In this document: piece after piece, positions 35,944-43,875 of the stretch | Position numbering within the stretch: position 1 is the stretch's first letter | How the letters are laid out: every line of letters starts with the position of its first letter | Source: Pseudoalteromonas phenolica | GTDB lineage: Bacteria; Pseudomonadota; Gammaproteobacteria; Enterobacterales; Alteromonadaceae | Reading direction: 5' to 3' | Length of the DNA stretch: 64,000 nucleotides | Assembly: GCF_005876835.1 (NCBI RefSeq) | Contig: NZ_PPSW01000047.1 | Location: 1 to 64,000, forward strand | The notes under the pieces: model-generated | The model's input: only the letters and a program-made list of their open reading frames with translations | What the model was told of the DNA's origin: nothing | The model's database searches: none | Program-made: the position numbers and the translations under genes

Positions 35944-35960
35944 AAAAACAGCCTCGTATT

Positions 35961-36437
35961 CTAAAAAGCTGAGAGCATCACTGACATTAGTTTTGCACCC
36001 TGTTTTTTAGCACTAATGAGCCAAGGGGAAATAGTGTTCATTTTTTTGTTTTTAATTGCTTGGCTTTTTATATGCGCATTAAATTCGGCTGAATTTTTTA
36101 TTGAGCCATGCAAACCAAGCAAGTTAAGCTGCATCAGGTAATCATCGGTTTCACCATCACCAGTCAGCTTTAATGTTGCATTCTTATTTTCTAAATCAGC
36201 TTTCGTTAAAGTTGTCTCTGCACTAAAACTTTCAGCTCTCGCATCAGGTTTTGTTGCTGATAATGAAATCACATCACCGATCTGTGCATCGTACGGTAAG
36301 ACGCAATTAAAGGTTATGCCTTCTTTTGCATAATCTAGCTTTAATGTGTCGTACTGACAGGTATGTTGCACACTGTAATTATCTAAGTCGTTCATTGTAC
36401 GGGGTGTGAATCCGAGCAATAACGGTGAGTGGTTCAT
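35961..36437 (-). CDS. Hypothetical soluble protein
   Basis: I do not recognise this 158-residue protein. It has no signal peptide or membrane span. The middle (about 30-115) is predicted-beta in character (TLKLDYAKEGITFNCVLPY, SFSAETTLTKADLENKNATLKLTGDG) and the C terminus is basic and helical (IKSQAIKNKKMNTISPWLISAKKQG). A strong terminator follows, which supports a real transcription unit. REP elements adjoin its 3' side. Confidence 0.6.
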   Translation of the reverse strand: MNHSPLLLGFTPRTMNDLDNYSVQHTCQYDTLKLDYAKEGITFNCVLPYDAQIGDVISLSATKPDARAESFSAETTLTKADLENKNATLKLTGDGETDDYLMQLNLLGLHGSIKNSAEFNAHIKSQAIKNKKMNTISPWLISAKKQGAKLMSVMLSAF

Positions 36438-36659
36438 AACTTTAAATTGGTTGCTGTATAAGATGGTATGTATTATCCAAGAGTTTTATTACAGCAATAT
36501 TACTAACTGGTTGATTTGAGTGTATTTACTCTAAGCTTATGATTTAAGGGTACTTTAAATTTCTAGAGCACCCTTTTTGAATTGTTATTGCATAATGGGT
36601 ATACAATAAAGGTTAATTTATTTAACGGTTTTATAACGATTTATTGAAGGATATTTGTA

Positions 36660-37415
36660 TTATCGCAGTGTGATAGTTATATCATCCAAACGTCTTTGTT
36701 GTGACGCTCTGCTTTTACTGCCACTGGCATAATTGCTATCAACACTGCCTAATCTAAAGCGTTCAACAAGAAGATTAACTGCGCAGTTTTGGCGTGTGTT
36801 TAAGTTTTCATCTTTAAAGATATCGAGAGTATTTAGATCAATGGTTAACTTACCGTCGTCTGTCACATTCTCAAATTTTTCAGCATTAGCTTGAGACCCA
36901 CCGTCTTTGAGCTTGCAAGTTGAGTTAAGCGTCACGTCTAGTTTGTCTGAGGTACTATGATTAGACCATTCGATGACTAACTTGTCAGAATTAGAAAAAG
37001 ATTGGCTTTTCTGCGGGGCAAGTATTTCAAAGGGCGCAGGCAAAGTAAGTGTATTTGTGAGGGTGACGTTATCTTCTGAGCGAACAAAATTGACAACATA
37101 TTGTGTGTTTTCACCGTGTTCGTCAAAGATAGCACGATAGTCAACATCAAATACATCGGTATGTTTTTCGAGAGCTTTAGTGTCATTTCCCACACTTGCC
37201 TCTAGCTTATCTGAACTTGATAAACTTATGTTATTACCAAATTCATCAGTTAAGTTTAGTTCAGCGATTACTCGACTATCTTCACCGCCTGATGTTACAT
37301 AAATATTTGACCATATTGCTCTGGTTTTAACATTATCAGACTCAGTTGTTTCCGTGGAGCAGCCGCTAATGGCTGCTAAAGCGAATGGCAAAATGTAATA
37401 GACTAATTTGCGCAT
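36660..37415 (-). CDS. Putative lipoprotein, unknown function
   Basis: The 251-residue protein has a lipoprotein signal peptide with lipobox AISGC (C19). The mature part begins STETTESDN and is Ser/Thr/Asn/Asp-rich, with beta-type stretches (FEILAPQKSQSFSNSDKLVIEWSN resembles an immunoglobulin-like repeat strand pair). Two later cysteines (in STCKLKDG and RQNCAVN) could form a disulphide. It should sit in the periplasm or outer membrane. No named family is recognised. Confidence 0.65.
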   Translation of the reverse strand: MRKLVYYILPFALAAISGCSTETTESDNVKTRAIWSNIYVTSGGEDSRVIAELNLTDEFGNNISLSSSDKLEASVGNDTKALEKHTDVFDVDYRAIFDEHGENTQYVVNFVRSEDNVTLTNTLTLPAPFEILAPQKSQSFSNSDKLVIEWSNHSTSDKLDVTLNSTCKLKDGGSQANAEKFENVTDDGKLTIDLNTLDIFKDENLNTRQNCAVNLLVERFRLGSVDSNYASGSKSRASQQRRLDDITITLR

Positions 37416-37571
37416 TATCTTTCCTTTTAATCATTAAGAACGAGAAGAGGTTTTCTCTCACAAATTTCAACGAGAGTGTTTCAATTTTAGTGTTAGGCCC
37501 TTATTTATGTATACAAATTAAGTGTAATAGAGTGTAAGTAAGGATCTGAATCTGTAGTTAGATGAATTCAA

Positions 37572-37907
37572 TTAAGATGATGCCGCATAGATCCAGCAAG
37601 TTTTACCTGATGCTAATTGCGCTTTGACTCTTTCGTAGTCATCTACTTCATAGTCATCGGCTTGGTGTAATTCTTCGTCTGTGATTAAAAATACCGTACC
37701 ATCAACAGTGTCTTCTTCAAGATCCGATTTAATTAGAATTGGGTGGTATTGTTTACCACTACTTTTAATGACTGCTTCGTCAGTGATTTTGACTTCACCC
37801 AGTTTGTAGCCAATCAAAGTATCTTTTTGGCCTTCAAGTAAACGGCCAAATGTATCAAGTTGTACTTGAGGTAGCTGTAGCGTGCCATAAGAGAAAAGCG
37901 CGTTCAT
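37572..37907 (-). CDS. Gamma-glutamylcyclotransferase-like (AIG2/YtfP) protein
   Basis: The 111-residue protein matches the GGCT/AIG2-like fold, with the substrate-loop motif LFSYGTLQLPQVQ at the N terminus, GTVFLITDEELHQADDYE containing the usual acidic residue, and YERVKAQL..GKTCWIYAA at the end. Related enzymes release 5-oxoproline from gamma-glutamyl compounds, but many short bacterial members have other or unknown substrates. It is a single gene with no partner. Confidence 0.88.
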   Translation of the reverse strand: MNALFSYGTLQLPQVQLDTFGRLLEGQKDTLIGYKLGEVKITDEAVIKSSGKQYHPILIKSDLEEDTVDGTVFLITDEELHQADDYEVDDYERVKAQLASGKTCWIYAASS

Positions 37908-37988
37908 TTAAGTTTCCTATACATAAAACAAGTTTTGATTGTACAAGAGTTTAAGGCGATTAAAACAGCTATTCATAATCAATTCCTG

Positions 37989-38380
37989 AAGGCGCTGACT
38001 TTATGTCACGCACAAAAGCGCGGGGTAAACCCGCGCCTACATTTAGTGAAACCAGTGTATAAATTCAATATTAAAGCCCACTAATTAAATTAATTCTTGC
38101 AGGCGCGACTTGTGTCGGGCAGGAGAGTGCGGGGTCAACCGGTGCCTACATTAACTGCATCAAATGTAAAGCCAATCATTAGCATCAACACCTGTATGCG
38201 CGACTTTATGTCGCGCACAAAAAGCGCGGGGTAAACCCGCGCCTACGTATTTTGCATTTTCACCTATAAGTAAGCGTAGGGTGTACATGTGGCTAATTAA
38301 AGCCAAGCATATACATCAACTCTTGTAGGCGCGACTTTATGTCGCGCACAAAATGCGCGGGTTAAACCCGCGCCTACAGA
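37989..38380. repeat. REP family B, four units
   Basis: Four copies of a double-hairpin unit start near 37989, 38098, 38193 and 38323. The best copy is GTAGGCGCGACTTTATGTCG then CGC, a short ACAAAA-type linker, and GCGCGGGTTAAACCCGCGC then CTAC. Hairpin 1 (GGCGCGAC/GTCGCGC) and hairpin 2 (GCGCGGGT/ACCCGCGC) both begin with GTAG on their own strand. The spacers also repeat (AAAGCCAANCAT..CATCAAC). Copy 2 is the most decayed. They fill the gap between the GGCT-like and DUF6351 genes, which are on the same strand; nothing else is seen in 37908-38405. Confidence 0.9.
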
Positions 38381-38405
38381 TGATTATTAATACCAAAAAA
38401 TATTT

Positions 38406-40547
38406 TTATATATTACTCGGTCGCCCCATATCACCTTGCTCATAGTCACAGACGCCGTGTGGGAAAACGGTCTTTAATTGGTCGGCTAATTTTGTAATTG
38501 GATTGGAACCATACATGCCTTTTTCAATTGCGGTTTCAACATCAATTAAATGGCATTTGAAGATGTCGCCCGCCCAAGGACCGCCGGATTCAATACGGCT
38601 GGTACTGAACATCGGAAAGCGTGACTGACACGCACCGTCTGACTTTTGATTCCATTTACCATCAAACACATCCTCGCCTTTGGCATAGGTTCTGCCGTCG
38701 GCTTCAAAGCAGGTATCGCCTAACTCTTGTGGCTTTGCCTCGATGACACTGAGGTTAGGGTTCTGTTTTAGGTTTAAAAGCCATTTATCTATCATGGCAA
38801 ACGCAGCTTGTGTTGGGTCATGATCTTTATGGGCGACCCAAATAATGTGATTTTTATGATCGCCATTGGCTTTATCTATTCGTAAACGGCTATAAAAAGA
38901 GGCTGACATATGATGCATGTCTAACTCATTTTCAAGGTAATGTCTGGCATCTATAATTGGCAGGTCAACTTTACCTATAAACACTTGGCCTGAACGATAG
39001 GCGGCCTCAATGGCTTCAAGGCTAGCAGTATGACGCTGGGCAGGTCCATGGTTTGCTTCATAAATGTTTTCACTGCCCCAAAGGGAGAGCCAAAGCGGTT
39101 TGTGAGGGCCAAGTGGTGTAATGATATGCTCTACTTGCATGGTGGGCTGTGACTTCCAAGCTCCGATGTTGTAGTTGATATCAAAAAACTCCTCGATACT
39201 GATCTTACTCTCAAGAAGCGCATTTAACCCATATTGCACGCCCACGTTATCCCAAGTTGAACGGCCAAAACCTTGCTTGTCTGTGCCGAGCACATGTTTC
39301 ATGTCTTGCCAATAGCTCCAGTTATTTTGACCAACCACAGAATCGGCGAATAAAGGTCTTAAAAAGCCCTGTTTAGGGTTGTTAATATAAGCAGACAGCC
39401 CAAAGTAGCCGTTTATACATTCGCTGTTACCATCGGGAAAGCTAGGCACAAAGCCGGCCATAAGTTGGTTTAGAGGTTGCAAAAACCCGGCCCGCTGCGG
39501 AAAGTCATTAATGGCATTCATGCCTTCAATTAAGCGGCGTCTGTCCCAGTCTCGCCATGCCTTTCTATCATCGGCTCTAAAGGTGAAATAGTTGTTTAAC
39601 AGATCACAATCGAGCGCATAGGTGGTTTGGCTGATCATATCTGGGTAACTATAAAGTGGCAGCAAGCCGTCTAAAATACCCGTACTGTTTTGAGCAATGA
39701 GATATTGCGCTAGGCCGCCACCCGAGCCGCCTACACCCACTGTATAAAGTGGCTCACCATATAAACTGGTGAATTGCTTTTTAACTCTGCGTGCGGTGTC
39801 TTCAGCTAGCAGCATGTTATAGGTATAGCTGGTTTTATTGCCGCTAGAGCTGATAATGGCATAACCATCAAGTAATTGGTCTACTTGGCGCTGCATGACT
39901 TTATGGGTTTTTTGTCGTCCTTGTCTAAAGCCAATGCCTGAGCCGCCATTAAATTGATACACCAATCGATTGTTCCATTGCGACTTCGCTAATCTATCAC
40001 CCACTTCTTCAGGCTCGATAGGCATAACAATGGTGTAAATAAAACGATTAATTGTACCTTGCTCCGCTCTAAATAGCGTCCCTTGGTAGTTTTTGGCCTG
40101 CTCTAATGTGAGTTTTTCGGGCTGTTTGTCGGCATTGATAGCAAAGTATTGTAAGTGCGATTTGACACCGCAGTCTTTGCTGAAGCCTAAAAGTTCACCG
40201 CTTTCACTTGTCACTGGCACACCAAGGCCCTCTTGATTATCGACCTCAGGCTGGCCAACCTTTGAATCAACTGACATACAAAAGAAAGGATATTGGTTCG
40301 GCCCTGAATATAAATTGGTTGCTGGTCCGACTCCACCAAGTGGAATGGGGAATGGGTAAGACTCTTCAGGACGTTGGTGTTCAGAAATATGGGGGTAAAA
40401 ATCGATTAGATAATTATCTTCTGCAGGTGCAATTGATTTCACCTGTCTAGCAAGGAATGGATCTGGCGGGGTGAGTTGCTGCCATGCAATAAAGCCAATA
40501 ATTGCGCTTAAGAGCCCACCAATTATTCCCAAAGTTAGTTTACTCAT
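38406..40547 (-). CDS. DUF6351-family alpha/beta-hydrolase-like protein
   Basis: The 713-residue protein has an N-terminal signal anchor (residues 5-23) and is otherwise periplasmic. It resembles DUF6351 proteins: YQFNGGSGIGFRQG, then an elbow VGVGGSGGGLAQYLIAQN with a likely nucleophile Ser, and WVAHKDHDPTQAAFAMIDKWLLNL near the C terminus, where the acid of a hydrolase triad would be expected. Six or more cysteines suggest disulphides. Tannase and feruloyl-esterase relatives share the general layout, but I cannot name a substrate. It is monocistronic. Confidence 0.75.
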   Translation of the reverse strand: MSKLTLGIIGGLLSAIIGFIAWQQLTPPDPFLARQVKSIAPAEDNYLIDFYPHISEHQRPEESYPFPIPLGGVGPATNLYSGPNQYPFFCMSVDSKVGQPEVDNQEGLGVPVTSESGELLGFSKDCGVKSHLQYFAINADKQPEKLTLEQAKNYQGTLFRAEQGTINRFIYTIVMPIEPEEVGDRLAKSQWNNRLVYQFNGGSGIGFRQGRQKTHKVMQRQVDQLLDGYAIISSSGNKTSYTYNMLLAEDTARRVKKQFTSLYGEPLYTVGVGGSGGGLAQYLIAQNSTGILDGLLPLYSYPDMISQTTYALDCDLLNNYFTFRADDRKAWRDWDRRRLIEGMNAINDFPQRAGFLQPLNQLMAGFVPSFPDGNSECINGYFGLSAYINNPKQGFLRPLFADSVVGQNNWSYWQDMKHVLGTDKQGFGRSTWDNVGVQYGLNALLESKISIEEFFDINYNIGAWKSQPTMQVEHIITPLGPHKPLWLSLWGSENIYEANHGPAQRHTASLEAIEAAYRSGQVFIGKVDLPIIDARHYLENELDMHHMSASFYSRLRIDKANGDHKNHIIWVAHKDHDPTQAAFAMIDKWLLNLKQNPNLSVIEAKPQELGDTCFEADGRTYAKGEDVFDGKWNQKSDGACQSRFPMFSTSRIESGGPWAGDIFKCHLIDVETAIEKGMYGSNPITKLADQLKTVFPHGVCDYEQGDMGRPSNI

Positions 40548-40703
40548 AACATCACCTTTGGATTATGGCGTTCTCTTTAAGTTTAGAAATAACTTAAGTA
40601 CTCCGTTGTTATTTGTTTGTTAATTAATCGGTTTTTATATTTAACGGCTTTTTGTTAGTATCTGTATTTAGCATTTCGCAGTAACGAAAAAGGAAGTAAG
40701 GGC

Positions 40704-41096
40704 ATGAAGATATTAGTTAAGTCTTACAAAAAACTCATTGAAAAAATAAAACAATTCTCTTGGTACAGTTTGGCATTGTTAATTGTTGTTGTGTTTGCAG
40801 GGCCAGAGATTTTCGTAGCGATGGAGCTGACGTTAATGCTTGAAGTCATGGGGGCATCAACTTTCTGTATGTTCTACATAAGCGCCATAAAAGCCTTCTT
40901 TGAACCTTATCTCAAAAAACTTACACCTTATTTTGAACGCTTCGCTCAGTTTGAAGGGCACAGCTTTTTTGTTTTGAAATACAAGCAATATAAGCAAATG
41001 CCAAGTATGTTAATGCATGCTGTGCCTGCAAATACTTTACTGCTAGGCTATCTAAGCATCATTACAGGTTTTGCTATCCTCTCAAAAATTGTTTAG
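40704..41096 (+). CDS. Small membrane protein, unknown
   Basis: This 130-residue protein has hydrophobic segments at about 20-37, 40-62 and 106-128 and basic connecting loops. I do not recognise a family. AAGGAAG precedes the ATG. It lies 31 bp upstream of the metal-binding secreted protein gene and may be the first gene of the copper operon, or an unrelated neighbour. Confidence 0.6.
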   Translation: MKILVKSYKKLIEKIKQFSWYSLALLIVVVFAGPEIFVAMELTLMLEVMGASTFCMFYISAIKAFFEPYLKKLTPYFERFAQFEGHSFFVLKYKQYKQMPSMLMHAVPANTLLLGYLSIITGFAILSKIV

Positions 41097-41127
41097 CATT
41101 AGCGGCAGTTAATTCTATTGAGTTGTT

Positions 41128-41526
41128 ATGTTTAAATTCATCGCATCAATTATGCTGTTTTTAAGTTTAGTCGTTTCGCCATTTGGCCAAATGACAGCTT
41201 TTGCTGCCCATGAGTGCGATATGACCATGATGACTAAAGATAGCATGATGCACCACACTATGGCGCAAGACGGAATGTCGAAAGACATAATGTCACAAGA
41301 CGAAACAATGTCTTCAATGGCTTCGTCAACAAGTGATATTTCATCAATGGATTGCTGCAAGGTTGAATGTGTTTGCCCGAACAATGCCTGTCATGCTTTC
41401 ACTTATGTCCCACAGTCAGTTCAGACGCTGGGCTTTTTCTCCAGCTTCGAGAAAATTCAAAATGCGCCATTAACACCACCAGCTACAACAATTTCTAATC
41501 TATATCGCCCGCCGATTTTTGCCTAA
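41128..41526 (+). CDS. Secreted His/Met/Cys-rich metal-binding protein (CopL-like)
   Basis: The 132-residue precursor has a signal peptide ending near AFAA. The mature N-terminal half is dominated by Met, His and Asp (ECDMTMMTKDSMMHHTMAQD and onward), a composition typical of periplasmic copper-binding proteins. It is followed by a Cys cluster (DCCKVECVCPNNAC). The C-terminal part (PPATTISNLYRPPIFA) resembles the end of short CopL/DUF2946-like copper resistance proteins. It is likely a copper buffer feeding the CusBA pump encoded downstream. Family membership is tentative; metal binding is a confident inference. Confidence 0.75.
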   Translation: MFKFIASIMLFLSLVVSPFGQMTAFAAHECDMTMMTKDSMMHHTMAQDGMSKDIMSQDETMSSMASSTSDISSMDCCKVECVCPNNACHAFTYVPQSVQTLGFFSSFEKIQNAPLTPPATTISNLYRPPIFA

Positions 41527-41617
41527 CCTAGGATAAGTGCGCCTAAAATTTGGCGTGTGTGTCCGATTAATCACTTATTTTATTGTTATGTTTTTATTGT
41601 GATTAGGAGCGCAGGCG

Positions 41618-42103
41618 ATGCGAGTTTTCTCAAAGTTAATTTTTTCACTCACGTTATTTTTAAGTTTTTTTTCAAACAACAGTTTTGCACAAAGCAAAAC
41701 CATAGAGCTATTGGTCGCTAAAACCCCAACTTGTGGTTGCTGTACCTTATGGCTTGATCATCTCACCTCACAAAATATTAAGGTCGAAGGCAAAAATTTT
41801 TCACATCCGCAAATGAGCGAAATAAAGAGTCAGTACGGCATTGAAGCAAGATTCCGCTCGTGTCATACCGCGGTGCATGCCGATGGGTTTGCGTTTGAAG
41901 GTCATGTACCTGCGAAATTCATTAAACAGTTTTTACAATCACCCCCAGAAAACACGATTGGGTTAAGCGTACCCGCTATGCCACTTGGCTCACCGGGGAT
42001 GGAAATTGATGAAAGGTTTCAAGCCTATAAAGTGCTATTGCTAAAAAAAGATGGCAGCTACGAAGTATTCGCTGAAGTAAACAGTTATAAGGAGCAATTC
42101 TGA
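41618..42103 (+). CDS. DUF411 periplasmic metal-binding protein (CopG-like)
   Basis: The 161-residue protein has a signal peptide (about 1-24) and a DUF411 domain. Its CxCC motif (C39-G-C41-C42) in a thioredoxin-like setting, a conserved RSCHTAVHADGFAFEGHVPA and AMPLGSPGMEID are all present. DUF411/CopG proteins bind copper and occur in copper and silver resistance clusters. AGGAG lies ahead of the start. The stop overlaps the cusB ATG by one base (TGATG), so the two are translationally coupled. Confidence 0.92.
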   Translation: MRVFSKLIFSLTLFLSFFSNNSFAQSKTIELLVAKTPTCGCCTLWLDHLTSQNIKVEGKNFSHPQMSEIKSQYGIEARFRSCHTAVHADGFAFEGHVPAKFIKQFLQSPPENTIGLSVPAMPLGSPGMEIDERFQAYKVLLLKKDGSYEVFAEVNSYKEQF

Positions 42104-43860
42104 TGTCGAAATTTATTATCAATGCAGTATTGCTCAGTGTAGGTATTGCAGCTGGCAGCGCCGGTATGTACTTTTATTCGAAATCTAATAAAGAACATAG
42201 TGTGCATGCTGAACAAAGTAATGAAAAAAAGCCGCTGTATTGGGTTGCGCCAATGGACTCAAACTACCGTCGCGACAAACCTGGTAAATCTCCGATGGGC
42301 ATGGATCTAATTCCTGTATATGAGGAGTCTAACAGCGAAGATGAGCACGGTCCGGGTGCAATTAAAATCTCTCCTGAAGTGGTTAATAACTTAGGGGTTC
42401 GAACTGCGCAAGTCACATTGAGAGACATTAAGCCAACAATTAATACAGTGGGTTATATTCAGTATGATGAAGACAACCTCGTACATATTCACCCTCGGGT
42501 ATCGGGTTGGGTTGAGCAACTATTCGTTAAAACAACTGGGCAAAAAGTTAAAAAAGGCCAAGCGCTCTATACCTTGTATTCGCCAGAGCTTGTAAACGCA
42601 CAACAAGAGTTTTTAATCGCTTTGCGCGGTAAAGAGTTTGGGTTAATAGAAGCCGCCAAGGCTCGATTGAGAGCGCTTCATATTGACGATATTTTTATCG
42701 AGCAGCTACAGCGAGACAAAAAAGTTAGCCAAAATGTCACCTTTTATGCGCCGCAAAATGGTGTGGTTGCCAACTTAAAAATTCGTGAAGGTTATTACGT
42801 GCAACCGGGCACAACCATGATGAGTATTGGCGATTTGAGCAATGTCTGGGTTGAAGCCGAAGTCTTTGAGCGTGATGCAGCGTCGGTAACGGTTGGTTTG
42901 CCTGTGCACATGACCTTAGACTATCAGCCAGCGCGCGCATGGCATGGTGAGGTTGATTACATATATCCAACGCTAGATGAAAAAAATCGCACTTTACGTG
43001 TACGTCTACGTTTCGAAAACAAAGATGGCGCGCTCAAGCCAAACATGTATGCGCAATTGCAAATAAGCGGTAAAGCAAAACAAAATAGCATTCTTACACC
43101 AATCGAGTCTGTTATAAGAACGGGCAAACAAAATCGTGTGGTATTAGCTTTAGGTGATGGGCAATTTAAGTCTATTGCCGTGCATATTGGCCAAGTCTAT
43201 CAAGATCAAATTGAAGTATTAGAAGGTCTCAATGAAGGCGATACCGTCGTCACATCTGCGCAATTCTTGATTGACTCTGAATCGAGTAAATCATCAGACT
43301 TTAAACGCATGGAATTTGCCGAAGAGCCAACTTCTGTTTGGGCTGAAGGGGTGGTCACCGCAAAGTCAGATTCAGAGCAAAGTGTCACAATCGACCATGC
43401 GCCAGTTGAAGCATGGCAATGGCCACAAATGGTGATGGATTTTGGCATGCTCAACCAAGCTGACTTTGATGCGCTAGAAGTGGGCCACAGTTTACATTTT
43501 GAGATCACTAAGCAAGATGACGGTAGCTATCCGGTTTCAGCCATTCACATAATGGGTAAAGTTGAAGTCGCAGCGCCAGATACACAAGCTACTGTAAATG
43601 GTGTGATCAATGCCATTGATTTAGACGATCGAGTTATCAATATCAGTCGTGAAGCCATTGAAAAATGGGGCAGAGGGCCTGCCACGATGGATTTTGAGGT
43701 CATCGATGAACTGAATATTTCAACGTTCAAAGTGGGTGATAATATCGAATTTACTTTTGATACCGCACAAGACTTTAAAGTCATCGCCATCAACAAAATA
43801 GCCGATGAAAAAGCTATGCAGGATGGTGATATACCGATGAACGAACACGCTCATCATTAA
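42103..43860 (+). CDS. cusB: CusB-type RND adaptor with two fused CusF-like domains
   Basis: The 585-residue adaptor has a signal anchor (5-25), a heavy-metal-binding segment (46-74: YWVAPMDSNYRRDKPGKSPM), then the barrel-sandwich, alpha-hairpin and beta-barrel core to about 400. Two CusF-like domains follow. The first keeps all Cu(I)/Ag(I) ligands of E. coli CusF at identical spacing: H432, W440, M443, M445 (equivalent to H36, W44, M47, M49). The second is degenerate: R516, R524 and A527 replace three ligands and only M529 remains. In E. coli CusF is a separate chaperone. cusA follows after 15 bp. Confidence 0.95.
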   Translation: MSKFIINAVLLSVGIAAGSAGMYFYSKSNKEHSVHAEQSNEKKPLYWVAPMDSNYRRDKPGKSPMGMDLIPVYEESNSEDEHGPGAIKISPEVVNNLGVRTAQVTLRDIKPTINTVGYIQYDEDNLVHIHPRVSGWVEQLFVKTTGQKVKKGQALYTLYSPELVNAQQEFLIALRGKEFGLIEAAKARLRALHIDDIFIEQLQRDKKVSQNVTFYAPQNGVVANLKIREGYYVQPGTTMMSIGDLSNVWVEAEVFERDAASVTVGLPVHMTLDYQPARAWHGEVDYIYPTLDEKNRTLRVRLRFENKDGALKPNMYAQLQISGKAKQNSILTPIESVIRTGKQNRVVLALGDGQFKSIAVHIGQVYQDQIEVLEGLNEGDTVVTSAQFLIDSESSKSSDFKRMEFAEEPTSVWAEGVVTAKSDSEQSVTIDHAPVEAWQWPQMVMDFGMLNQADFDALEVGHSLHFEITKQDDGSYPVSAIHIMGKVEVAAPDTQATVNGVINAIDLDDRVINISREAIEKWGRGPATMDFEVIDELNISTFKVGDNIEFTFDTAQDFKVIAINKIADEKAMQDGDIPMNEHAHH

Positions 43861-43875
43861 TCACGGGGAGGCAAT

